Shown here: positions 55,347 to 64,000 of the stretch, one piece after another
Layout: each line of letters begins with the position of its first letter
Position numbering within the stretch: the first letter of the stretch is position 1
Source: Sporosarcina sp.
Lineage (GTDB): Bacteria; Bacillota; Bacilli; Bacillales_A; Planococcaceae
NCBI GenBank assembly: GCA_029263895.1
Contig: JARIDO010000046.1
Span: forward strand, 1 to 64,000
Direction: 5' to 3'
DNA length: 64,000 nt
The notes under the pieces: generated by a model
Seen by the model: the letters and a program-made list of their open reading frames with translations, nothing else
What the model was told of the DNA's origin: nothing
The model's database searches: none
Program-made: the position numbers and the translations under genes

Positions 55347-56627
55347 TTAGTATTTCAGCCGTTCGGCAACCATTGTGTCAGCTTTCTTAAAGTCCTCATT
55401 CATTTGGTTCTTTTGAAAAGCGATTTCCTCTGTATCAACTAATAATAGCTTTGTTTTCTGTAGGAGTTCCTCATACATATACATATTGAAAACCAATGGA
55501 ACACTGTTCTCTTCTTTACCAAAAGATGAAAAAGCTTCTTGCACATCACCAGTGCTCAACATATCATATTGGCCGGTACCGACCATCCGATTATATTTTC
55601 TCTTTAAAACAATCATTTCTTCAGAATAAACATCCCAAAATTGGAGTAGCGACCTCTCCGTATTTTCAATTCGTGTTCTATTCTTTTCGACACCCTTCAC
55701 AAAGGACGACATAATATATGCCTTAATAACAATATTGAAGTTGCTCAAACCACTATTCTTCATAGCTAAAGGTGATTTTTCCGGACTGCCTAATAATGTT
55801 TCATCAACTAATAAATTGGCTAAAAAATAGCCATTTTTATCAAACATATCTTTACCTATATAGTTTTTAACCCCATGATTTTCAAATGTCTTTAAAAAAC
55901 CTGCATCACTGGGATGAGCTAGAAAATAAGTCGAACCAATTGATTTGTTTCCAAACCAGCTCACCAAATCATCCGGATAAGCATAAGAAATAATATTTTC
56001 TTTAAAGTCCCCGTTTTTTACCTTCTTCTTTTGTTCTTTAGTAAGTAGATTATAGATATCTGGCGCTGCAAAAGTAACAGCATTGGAGTTATATTTCACC
56101 GCAAAAAATTCAGACAATGCTCCACCTAAAGAATGTCCTACAAATGTTATATTTTCAGGGCCGTGTTTATCAATGTATTTACTGACAACTTTATCCGCCT
56201 CTGTGAATTGGTTTGTATTAATCTTAACTACTTTTCCATTTTCTATTTTCGCTTGACCAGTTGCGAAAAGGGCATCTTGTCCGGGACTCCCTCGGTACGG
56301 CGTAGGTTTATTTTCTTTTTCAACATATGTTGACAACCCAAATACAACGCCACTGATATCTTCATTCAAATCACCTATACTTTGTGTCAGACCCATGCTT
56401 TTCTGAGTACCTTCAAAACTGATTACAATCTCTTTTGTTTTCTCATTTTTCAATACGTACCCATGCAATCCAGTCGATTTATCCTCGATGATTTCGATGA
56501 CGTTGTAGATTACCTCTTCGTTCCCATTTTCTAAAATAACACTATGGGCATTTCGTTTATAGGTTTTTTCCGCAATTTTAGCTGCACCTTCATCGGTTAA
56601 CTTACTTATAGACATAGACATAGACAA
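55347..56627 (-). CDS. Class 3 lipase-like protein with C-terminal helical domain (candidate T7SS lipase effector)
   Basis: ITFVGHSLGGALSEFF nucleophile elbow, SYAYPDDLVSWFG; about 140-aa helical C-terminus. Confidence 0.8.
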   Translation of the reverse strand: MSMSMSISKLTDEGAAKIAEKTYKRNAHSVILENGNEEVIYNVIEIIEDKSTGLHGYVLKNEKTKEIVISFEGTQKSMGLTQSIGDLNEDISGVVFGLSTYVEKENKPTPYRGSPGQDALFATGQAKIENGKVVKINTNQFTEADKVVSKYIDKHGPENITFVGHSLGGALSEFFAVKYNSNAVTFAAPDIYNLLTKEQKKKVKNGDFKENIISYAYPDDLVSWFGNKSIGSTYFLAHPSDAGFLKTFENHGVKNYIGKDMFDKNGYFLANLLVDETLLGSPEKSPLAMKNSGLSNFNIVIKAYIMSSFVKGVEKNRTRIENTERSLLQFWDVYSEEMIVLKRKYNRMVGTGQYDMLSTGDVQEAFSSFGKEENSVPLVFNMYMYEELLQKTKLLLVDTEEIAFQKNQMNEDFKKADTMVAERLKY

Positions 56628-56668
56628 TCACATCCTGTTTTTGTATGATAATAGAAAGAGGTGGTTTT

Positions 56669-56974
56669 TTGAAAAAACTGATATTTCCTTTATTTGTAAT
56701 TAGTATACTACTAGGAGGTTGTTTTGTGAAGAAGGATGATTATGATGCAGAAACAGTAGAAAAAGCTGTGGTTGCTACTGAAAACTATTTAAAAGAAAAA
56801 TATAATGATATTGAAACGATTGAAATAGAAAAAGTTTATAGAAGTCCAATGGGCGGGATGACAGTTGATGGAACCGTCAATAATAAGTATGAGTTTAGTA
56901 TCGGTGTTGAAGAATCTGATTTTTCAATAGGAAGTATGGTTGAAACAGATGGATTTCCAGAACGTAAAAAATAA
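56669..56974 (+). CDS. DUF1433-like lipoprotein (TTG start; ORF extends to 56645)
   Basis: MKKLIFPLFVISILLGGC lipobox; ENYLKEKYNDIETIEIEKVYRSPMGGMTVDGTVNN. Confidence 0.75.
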   Translation: MKKLIFPLFVISILLGGCFVKKDDYDAETVEKAVVATENYLKEKYNDIETIEIEKVYRSPMGGMTVDGTVNNKYEFSIGVEESDFSIGSMVETDGFPERKK

Positions 56975-57000
56975 ACAGTAGAAATGGCTGTGTTTATCAA

Positions 57001-57196
57001 TTGAGACTTATTAAATGCAGTTTAATTCCATTAGTCCCCTTACTCCTAGTAGGTTGTGTTGGAAGTACTGATGATTATGACAAAGAAACAGTGACAAAAG
57101 CTTAAGCAACGGTTGAAAGTTATATTTAAAATAATTATATGGGCATATAGACTATTGAAATTGAAAAAGTGTACAAAAGTCTAGTAGGTGGAAAGC
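57001..57196 (+). pseudogene. Degenerate second DUF1433-like lipoprotein
   Basis: LRLIKCSLIPLVPLLLVGCVGSTDDYDKETVTKA*ATVESYI*NNYMGI*TIEIEKVYKSLVGG. Confidence 0.8.
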
Positions 57197-57214
57197 TGTT
57201 TTCGTCAAGTTAAT

Positions 57215-57520
57215 TTGAGCACTTTCTGCTCGTTTGGAATGAACACTTTAGCTTGAAATATATGCTGGCTATTTTTCATTCGTTAGCTATCGCTATTCAT
57301 GTGAATGACTTCCACACGACGTAACAGCCTGTCCAGGATAGCTGTCTCATAACTCCTTGTCTCCCATCAACTCCTTCCACTGTTCCTTACTCTTCTTCGA
57401 CGTTAGAATAATCAAGCTTCGTTCATATAAATGATTGATGAGTTTGAAGAATAGATTCTCTTCACGCTAATCCATCGCCATATAAATCAAATCATCAATA
57501 ATCACTAAATCAGATGCTTG
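57215..57520 (-). pseudogene. IS21-family IstB remnant
   Basis: DLVIIDDLIYMAMD*REENLFFKLINHLYERSLIILTSKKSKEQWKELMGDKEL; then ILDRLLRRVEVIHMNSDS. Confidence 0.85.
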
Positions 57521-57734
57521 GATAGGTTACACTTAATTAGACAAATAAATTAGGGGAAAGTAGAATAATACAGAAGAATTGTGGGGCTACTATATCCGCA
57601 AGAGAAGCTCTTTTTCAACAGATTTTCAAAAAAACTACCGATAGCTTTATATAAAAATAAAGCAGAATTTTAAAAGTAAACAGCGCTAATCATGGGACTA
57701 AAATAGATGTAATTCAACAGAACCGCCACAAATA

Positions 57735-57971
57735 GTCGGTATAGTGTCAATCAGCAATAAAGGTAATCCATATGTTAACGCAGGGGCAGGGGCGACTTTT
57801 AAGCTTTTGAAAAAAGACACAATCAACGGTTCTCACTATCAACCTCTTAAGCAACTGTCTCTTGATCTTTCCGATTATATTAAATGGTACATTAACATCC
57901 AAAGGCACAGTACGTTAGGCTACCTAAGTACAGTTACTAATACAAGTTTAACCTATAATAAAATACTTTGA
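57735..57971 (+). pseudogene. IS3-family transposase OrfB C-terminal fragment
   Basis: SISNKGNPYVNAGAGATFKLLKKDTINGSHYQPLKQLSLDLSDYIKWYINIQRHSTLGYLS. Confidence 0.8.
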
Positions 57972-58034
57972 TTTAGTATTGACATAGCAAAAAGATACTT
58001 TGCCAATCCAAGTTTTATAGTTTAAATTTGAATA

Positions 58035-58604
58035 CTAATCTTTTAATAAATCTTCGTCTAAGAAGAGTTCGATATCATCCAAATCCACATTTTTTATTCT
58101 TTCATGAAGTGAAAATTTCAGAATAAATTCTTCTAAAGAGTTTGCTATAAGATAATAATATTCTTTTCTATCTTCATCAGTCGTTTCATCTTCATGATGC
58201 CAATAATAAATTTTCCCCCTGTATTTATCTTTTAATCCTATACATATTAAATCCCCCCCATCTGCATCTGCAATAGGCATTACGATACTTCCTAAAATAT
58301 CTTTATAAGTTTGAATGATTGTTTCAATATTATAAGCATCATAGGTGGTAATACCATAAAATCCAACCATCGAGTCAAAACCATCCTCGGGTGTTACAGG
58401 GGTAACTTCAATCGGATGATACATTCTATTACTTTTTGTAAAACATCCTCCATATTCAAGTAAAAACTCTTTGTAGTTTAATGGTAAATTTACACCATAC
58501 AGTCGTTCAATTGTTTCGATTGACTTATATACATCTTCTTTTTTTAAGACGACCATTTCTGTATCAATTATTTCATTTAATATTTGATTTATTATTTTGT
58601 TCAT
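58035..58604 (-). CDS. SMI1/KNR4 (SUKH) family immunity protein (start MNKIINQ; ORF extends to 58700)
   Basis: LPLNYKEFLLEYGG...GFYGITTYDAYNIETIIQTY...DADGGDLICIGL. Confidence 0.82.
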   Translation of the reverse strand: MNKIINQILNEIIDTEMVVLKKEDVYKSIETIERLYGVNLPLNYKEFLLEYGGCFTKSNRMYHPIEVTPVTPEDGFDSMVGFYGITTYDAYNIETIIQTYKDILGSIVMPIADADGGDLICIGLKDKYRGKIYYWHHEDETTDEDRKEYYYLIANSLEEFILKFSLHERIKNVDLDDIELFLDEDLLKD

Positions 58605-59233
58605 CTTTATTTCCCTCCTCTTTAATCTGATGCTGAACCTATATGAGGTATATTTGTTTAGTGTAAAATAGAAAGGAAGAGTGGAAAGTAAAACTTGCAC
58701 TTATTAATCATTGACCGCCAACTTCAACTAGAACAATCGAACAATCCAAATTTTCCAGATAAGCATGCTATTTAAGTGTAGTTAAATTAACATATTAGAT
58801 TTCTAAAACTCCTTCAAGCGATTACATGTTTGTAAGGAATTTTTCTAATTCAACTCTTTTATCAAGAGTTATATAACTTCAATAGGTTCTTCAAAGTTCT
58901 CTAATAAAACTTCTAGCATTCGCAACAGTTCCTAAATATTTCGGGCTATGAGTTTAAGATTCAAACATCAGCCCCATGCCTTTATAAAAAATTCTACGTT
59001 GCTTAGTAGCCAGACCTTGAATAGTCTGCACCTAGATAGACAATTAAATTAAAAAACCAGTCAACATTAACGGAAATAAAATAAGCCTGTGTTCATATGT
59101 GGTTGAACTCACTTTATACAGACCTAACAGCTAATTTAAAACGTAAATCCTAATATTCCAAAGACTAGATGTAATTAATTTTGTCTTTATACATTTTCAA
59201 AAATTTTGTATTTAGATCACTAATTTCCGAAAA

Positions 59234-59470
59234 CTACCACTCAAAAGTTGTAATTATCCTATGAGTTTCAAACAGCATTTCTTCTGCTTTATCAACATCA
59301 TTGATATTCTCATTTTCAAAGTTATTTAATAATAAATCTAAATCAAGAGTTAATTTTCTGTAATCTTCTAGATTATCATATTGTTCATCAATTTCTTTCT
59401 TCGTTACTATATTCGTTTTTGAATTAAGTTTATTTAGTATTTCCAATATCCCATCTAACTTTTTATCCAT
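59234..59470 (-). CDS. Small immunity-like protein
   Basis: 78-aa acidic helical ORF with AAAGGAGG RBS, directly after a toxin-tip-like fragment. Confidence 0.55.
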   Translation of the reverse strand: MDKKLDGILEILNKLNSKTNIVTKKEIDEQYDNLEDYRKLTLDLDLLLNNFENENINDVDKAEEMLFETHRIITTFEW

Positions 59471-59485
59471 TCAAATCCTCCTTTT

Positions 59486-59640
59486 CTAACTCCATCCAGT
59501 TTCTACACGCCCAAGCGCTTTCTTTGTTTTATCAGTGTTTAGAGTACCATCTAAATTCAAAACATATTTTAAATTCCTTGTTTTATCCATACATTCTAAA
59601 CGATCCTTGTGTAGCCCATCAAGATAATGGATTGTCCTTA
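59486..59640 (-). pseudogene. Polymorphic-toxin C-terminal tip remnant
   Basis: LDGLHKDRLECMDKTRNLKYVLNLDGTLNTDKTKKALGRVETGWS*. Confidence 0.5.
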
Positions 59641-59816
59641 TTAAAAATTGGATTGCCAACTATAAATCGTACAATCCTGGTTATCCAGATAAGCAATCTA
59701 TCTTATTTATAAGTAGTTTATTTAATATGTTAGATTCTTAAAAATCTCTCAAATCTGCAATAGCCCGTGGATATACGGGGATATAACTGTTAAATTTAAT
59801 AAGTTTTACACCCTAT

Positions 59817-60092
59817 TTACAACGTTTTTTTAGATTGAACTTTTTTCCAGTGACCTACAAAAGGGAAATCCGGATAGACTAAACGCCATTGTTGATTACA
59901 TTCTGTGCATTTGTACCGCTTTTCCTGTAAAATATTGCTTTCACCGTATTTACTTTCAACAGGGACTTCAACTATATCAATATCCTTAACAAGGATATCA
60001 ATATAAGTTAAAAACCTTTCAAATTCATATATAGAATTAAACCCATTAATTTCTTCTAACACATCACAAATACAATTTATTTTATTATCCAA
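59817..60092 (-). CDS. Immunity-like protein with CxxC segment (TTG start)
   Basis: KYKCTECNQQWRLVYPDFPFVGHWKKV; start overlaps the stop of the upstream toxin tip. Confidence 0.6.
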   Translation of the reverse strand: MDNKINCICDVLEEINGFNSIYEFERFLTYIDILVKDIDIVEVPVESKYGESNILQEKRYKCTECNQQWRLVYPDFPFVGHWKKVQSKKTL

Positions 60093-60175
60093 GATGAGTT
60101 ACCCTCCTTTATCCATACTTGAGTACCTCCACCAGCTAATCCCCTTTGTGGTGCAGCTATCCTCTCAAGATTTCT
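60077..60175 (-). pseudogene. TNT-domain-like toxin C-terminal tip
   Basis: RNLERIAAPQRGLAGGGTQVWIKEGNSSWIIK*; the GGGTQ motif resembles the C-terminus of TNT NAD+-glycohydrolases. Confidence 0.5.
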
Positions 60176-60189
60176 AAACTATTTGCATC

Positions 60190-60455
60190 TTCCATAAGTA
60201 AACGTTGATTCATTTGCTTTCTTTAGTTTGATAATTCCAACTTCTTCAAGCGTACGATTGTCTTTCTCTTGAAACGAACCAGACGTTTAGCTTTGTTTCA
60301 GTGATTTATCAAAGGCAGACGCTGTTAAATCATACTATCGGATAATATCTGCTTTAGGTTTTCCATTCTCATACAGCTTCACTAATTAACTTTTAAGATC
60401 AGGCATAAATATTCTTCGTGTTCTTTTTTTCGTATTCTACTAGACTTTAATTTTA
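60190..60455 (-). pseudogene. IS3-family OrfA remnant
   Basis: Broken frames reading KLISEAV*EWKT*SRYYPIV*FNSV...SREKDNRTLEEVGIIKLKKANESTFTYGRC. Confidence 0.65.
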
Positions 60456-60993
60456 TTATCTAACTAAGTGTAGAGTATTCAAGTTGAACCTGCCCTTCCA
60501 TGTATATCATGTAGAATGATGGATTTCACATTAGATATTGCTGTTCATAAATCTTTAATTTCTTCTATTGCAACGATATCTGTTACTGTCTAGCTAATTA
60601 AATCATTTAAGTTCCTAATCTTTCTAACCAACTAATCGTTTGAGATAGACATTCATGCAGTGGTGCTACATCAAGTAATTTCATCCCCTAGGCAGCACAC
60701 TCATTCACAAACTAATAAAATACAAATTATTACATATAAAATAGTATACATGATACCAAACAGTTTATATTCATTTAAGTGGATATACGCATTAAGTCTG
60801 TTGTTCCCAGTTATAAAGTGACTTTCTTCTTATCTATTTCGCTATAGTTATCTAGTTCTAAACAATAATGAACCCACCAACATTGTACAGAGATCATTAG
60901 CATTAGGCATATTCTTTGAATAGCATTTTTTTTATACTTGGTAGACGCAAAAAAAACATAAGAGAATAATCCTCCTATGGTCATAAATATTAT

Positions 60994-61437
60994 TTAATTA
61001 TGCAGACTTTTTTCAACTGCTTCTGAGAAAGTAGTCTTTATATAATTATCTACTTTTAACCTATACTCAATAAGTTCTATCCATTTACCTTTATCTATAC
61101 TGATTAATGTATTACATCTTTCTGCTATAAATTCAATTGCTTTATATAACGCTCTAAAATCAACAAAACACGCATCTTCATCAATCTCAATTGATAATTG
61201 TTGTTCATTTTTGTTAGATTCGATTTCAAAATAGAGATATTCTTTAAACTTCGGATGCTCCCTCCATCTCTCATCATCCAACCATTTATCCCATGATAAT
61301 GTAAGAGAAGTACCGTTTATTAAACTATCTTGTTGTCCTACTCTAGATATATCTACTCCTTTTTTCCACATAATTTCTACTAACTCATCTACTTCAGGTA
61401 GACAATTCTTATCGTTTACTTTTAAGAAATATTTCAT
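60994..61437 (-). CDS. Hypothetical immunity-like protein
   Basis: 147-aa ORF, AGGAGGG RBS, 38 bp after the stop of a toxin-tip fragment. Confidence 0.6.
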   Translation of the reverse strand: MKYFLKVNDKNCLPEVDELVEIMWKKGVDISRVGQQDSLINGTSLTLSWDKWLDDERWREHPKFKEYLYFEIESNKNEQQLSIEIDEDACFVDFRALYKAIEFIAERCNTLISIDKGKWIELIEYRLKVDNYIKTTFSEAVEKSLHN

Positions 61438-61474
61438 AATACCCTCCTAAGTTCTCCAACCAGTCTACAGCTTT

Positions 61475-61632
61475 TTATAAATTCTTAAGTAATTCTTTTT
61501 TCTGACCTTTGGTTAAGTTTAATTTCTTTGGCACTTGAGATTCTAATGGTAGTTTGGGGTTAATCTTAATATCTACTGTAGTATTTTTACCGCTCGCTGC
61601 TTGTTTCTGAATTTTATTATCATTACTTGTTT
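61475..61632 (-). pseudogene. Toxin C-terminal tip truncated by an IS-like end
   Basis: DNKIQKQAASGKNTTVDIKINPKLPLESQVPKKLNLTKGQKKELLKNL*. Confidence 0.5.
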
Positions 61633-61639
61633 CTAGTTA

Positions 61640-61728
61640 ACTCAACTATAAAGGAATGAGTGATTCCGTGCGTTTTTGGTGTTTTTTTACATACTCCAAC
61701 AAATATTATAGAACCAAAAAAAGAAAGC
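61640..61728. repeat. Putative IS end, right copy (homologous to 351-446)
   Basis: ctcaactataaaggaatgagtgattccgtgcgtttttggtgtttttttacatactccaacaaatattatagaacc. Confidence 0.55.
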
Positions 61729-61779
61729 TTGAAAGGTATAGCCAATCAAGATCAACTCTTTTCTTTATACAAATTGTTA

Positions 61780-62290
61780 GCTATTCAATATCATCATATG
61801 CATCACCTAGTGAGATAATATCACTTCTTAGCCAATACCAATCTTGTCCTTTACTTTTTATAAGTCAGTCAAGTAAATCAGTAAACGAAGTAGCTATAAT
61901 CTGAGACTCACCTATAAGCCCACGGCGGTCAAAAAACTATCATAACAACTACCTAGTCTATCTTCATTGAGGTTAACCGTTAAGTATTCATCTGTTCCGT
62001 CATTGCCAATGATAAACCAGTTAGTTGAAATATCTTCTTCACATAATTCTTCTACAATTATTGGATTTGCCAAAACAAAATTATCAGGAGACACAAGATA
62101 CATTGGATATTCCTCATTTTCAAATAGGACTAATCCCCACGAAGACTATAAAATTCTTTTTAATCACTAGGTAAAATATGCTTTTCTTCATCAATAATGG
62201 GTAATCCAGAAGGCTCAAAGATACGGCAATTCGGTAAAGTATGTATTTGTGTAAGCAACTGCTTTATCTTTTCCAATAGTTCATTCCCGA
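61780..62290 (-). pseudogene. SUKH-family immunity gene, frameshifted
   Basis: Reassembled frames: LLEKIKQLLTQIHTLPNCRIFEPSGLPIIDEEKHILPSD*KEFYSLRGD / LFENEEYPMYLVSPDNFVLANP...SFLTAVGL / IGESQIIATSFTDLLD*LIKSKGQDWYWLRSDIISLGDAYDDIE. Confidence 0.75.
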
Positions 62291-62450
62291 TAATTATATT
62301 TATTAAAGGAGTTATAATATACTCGTCTGGCTAATTCGGGAACATCTGCAGCATCAAACATTCTTTCTGTAAGTTCTATTATCTCCTTGGAGAGATTGAT
62401 TGCCAATCAATTTCGCCCCCTTTCTTCTTACTTGTTTTTTCAAATAACCA
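62281..62450 (-). pseudogene. Toxin C-terminal tip
   Basis: KKGGEIDWQSISPRR / (frameshift) ISKEIIELTERMFDAADVPELARRVYYNSFNKYNYRE*, ending at the start of the SUKH pseudogene. Confidence 0.5.
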
Positions 62451-62540
62451 TTCTCTATAAACAGCTTTTGTAGCAATATGTGTTCTTTTATAAGTGCTAC
62501 TATTGAGGTATTATCACCTCTACTTACATAGTTTGGAACA

Positions 62541-62996
62541 TTATATTTCAGGAATATCAACCACTTCACCTGGAGATTTGCTAATGAGGATATCAGGAAA
62601 GTTTGGTTTACTTTTTTTCAACTTATACTTTTGAGTTTTTGTTAATCCAGAGTCAAAGGAAATATTTTGTGATTTAAATTCTAAGTTTATAAGCTTGTTA
62701 TAAATCTTACTTAAAAAATCTTTCCATTCTTCTAATGAAGACTTAGAAACTTCATTTGGATTTTCTAATAAACGGTAGCCTTCTGCATAATGAAACATTA
62801 GTAATCCCGTCCCAAAATCACAAGTCTTATTTTCTAAAATAGCTATTGGTGCATCATATCCACTATCCCAATTATAATTTGCTGCAAAAAAATGGAGCAT
62901 TAGTGGGTTATCAATCTTGCTCAACTGACTGATTAGTTTATTTTTATCTGTATTATAAAGCAGCTCTTCAAGAAAATTAATATCTTTCTTATCCAT
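62541..62996 (-). CDS. DUF4274-like immunity protein
   Basis: PLMLHFFAANYNWDSGYDAPIAILENKTCDFGTGLLMFHYAEGYRLL. Confidence 0.65.
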   Translation of the reverse strand: MDKKDINFLEELLYNTDKNKLISQLSKIDNPLMLHFFAANYNWDSGYDAPIAILENKTCDFGTGLLMFHYAEGYRLLENPNEVSKSSLEEWKDFLSKIYNKLINLEFKSQNISFDSGLTKTQKYKLKKSKPNFPDILISKSPGEVVDIPEI

Positions 62997-63359
62997 GACA
63001 TTTTACCTCCCACTCTAATTTCGTTTTTTTTCTGATTGCTCAAACTTTCTTTCCCAAAGTTTTACTTTTGCACATTGACTAGGATAAACTGCTAGTCCTT
63101 TCTCCTATAATTATTTTAGATTTTGTTGGAAATTACACACTTTTTTTTTGTAGACTATCACCCCTTTTATTAATATCCATTTTATTTAGTATTCTTTCTA
63201 CCACTTGATTATAAATAGAATGATATCCACTATGCTTAAACATTGTACCTATATCGTTACTAGGATCTGTTGAAATTAGTTCACTTGTATAAACAAAGTA
63301 AACTATTTTTGTCCGAAGGTTTCAAATTCCGCATTACTTCTCCCCCTCAAAACTTTTTA

Positions 63360-63830
63360 ATCTCAATTAATAAAATTTTTGTTTTATCCCCATATACACT
63401 GAGGCAACTTCAAGAAGTTTAGGGTTATCTCCAAGTCGTTCAAGAATAGTCAAAGATAACAATTCTTGAACGTGTACATCATTCTCTGCCATCCTTTCCA
63501 TAAACTTAAACGCATTTTCCAGCTTTCCTGTATCACTATGTTTCTCAAATAAGACTGGTAAGTCTTATTTGAGTGTCTCTCCAAAAATACATGCGGTAGT
63601 AATTCATTATTATAATCAATGTGTTCATTGTAAGTACTCTTCTATTCCGGAAAAGCTTTTAGAAATTCGTTAACAACACTATCATATTTCAATAAATCTA
63701 CTTCCTTTATTCTAATTTGCCGTTTAATACTTTTTTCAAATCAATAACTAAATTATTTGCCATTTCCGAATCAGTATCGCTTAACTTTTAATTCTTCTTA
63801 CTTTTTCTGAATTCATTACATGTTCCCTCC
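63360..63830 (-). pseudogene. Degenerate immunity-like gene
   Basis: LPVLFEKHSDTGKLENAFKFMERMAENDVHVQELLSLTILERLGDNPKLLEVASVYMG; upstream frames broken. Confidence 0.45.
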
Positions 63831-64000
63831 ATTATGAAAACGGGATCTACCAACTACTAGCTGTTCATACATAGTTCCGCAGCTACAAGACCACTATCAC
63901 CTGTCGTTGCACCAGGCGGTACAATTCATTTATTGTATTTAAAAATTTCTTATTAGAAACAGTACTTAGTAATTCTTCTCTCTTTGATAGTTTAGTAGTA

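Noticed and set aside
53000-64000. Complete type VII secretion locus or intact mobile element
   Set aside because: No EssC/YukB, EsxA or other core genes and no intact transposase or integrase were seen; only effector/immunity-like genes and IS fragments.

Overview
This is a low-GC Firmicutes (Bacillales; Planococcaceae/Sporosarcina-like by gene content) chromosomal window. From left to right it contains: an ISL3-family transposase remnant; a sufCDSUB operon; a dicarboxylate/cation symporter; metNIQ behind a SAM-I (S-box) riboswitch; a yusE/yusF/gcvH/yusI-like block; fadNAE-type beta-oxidation genes with a FadR-like operator; thioredoxin; STAS and C39-like peptidase genes; an RsbR-like STAS protein; a 5'-3' exonuclease; hutU-hutI-hutH; a large exopolysaccharide/capsule cluster (about 29.3-46.1 kb); a giant S8 peptidase; a CoA-disulfide reductase with a rhodanese domain; and, from about 53 kb to the end, a decaying accessory region of polymorphic-toxin tips, immunity genes and IS fragments. 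The strongest unexplained signals are: (1) three intergenic arrays of a 20/21-bp phased repeat (CGCCCGNAAA + 10-11 variable nt), each downstream of an intrinsic terminator and each with CGGGCG on the strand of the upstream gene; (2) a lipase with a C-terminal helical domain, a small helical partner and DUF1433-like lipoproteins, resembling the staphylococcal type VII lipase-toxin module; (3) a toxin-tip/immunity array in which toxins are reduced to C-terminal tips while most immunity ORFs stay open; (4) an apparently catalytically dead CpsB/YwqE-like phosphatase beside a Wzz-ATPase fusion with degenerate nucleotide-binding motifs. All assignments come from reading sequence and recalled family motifs; no database search was run.
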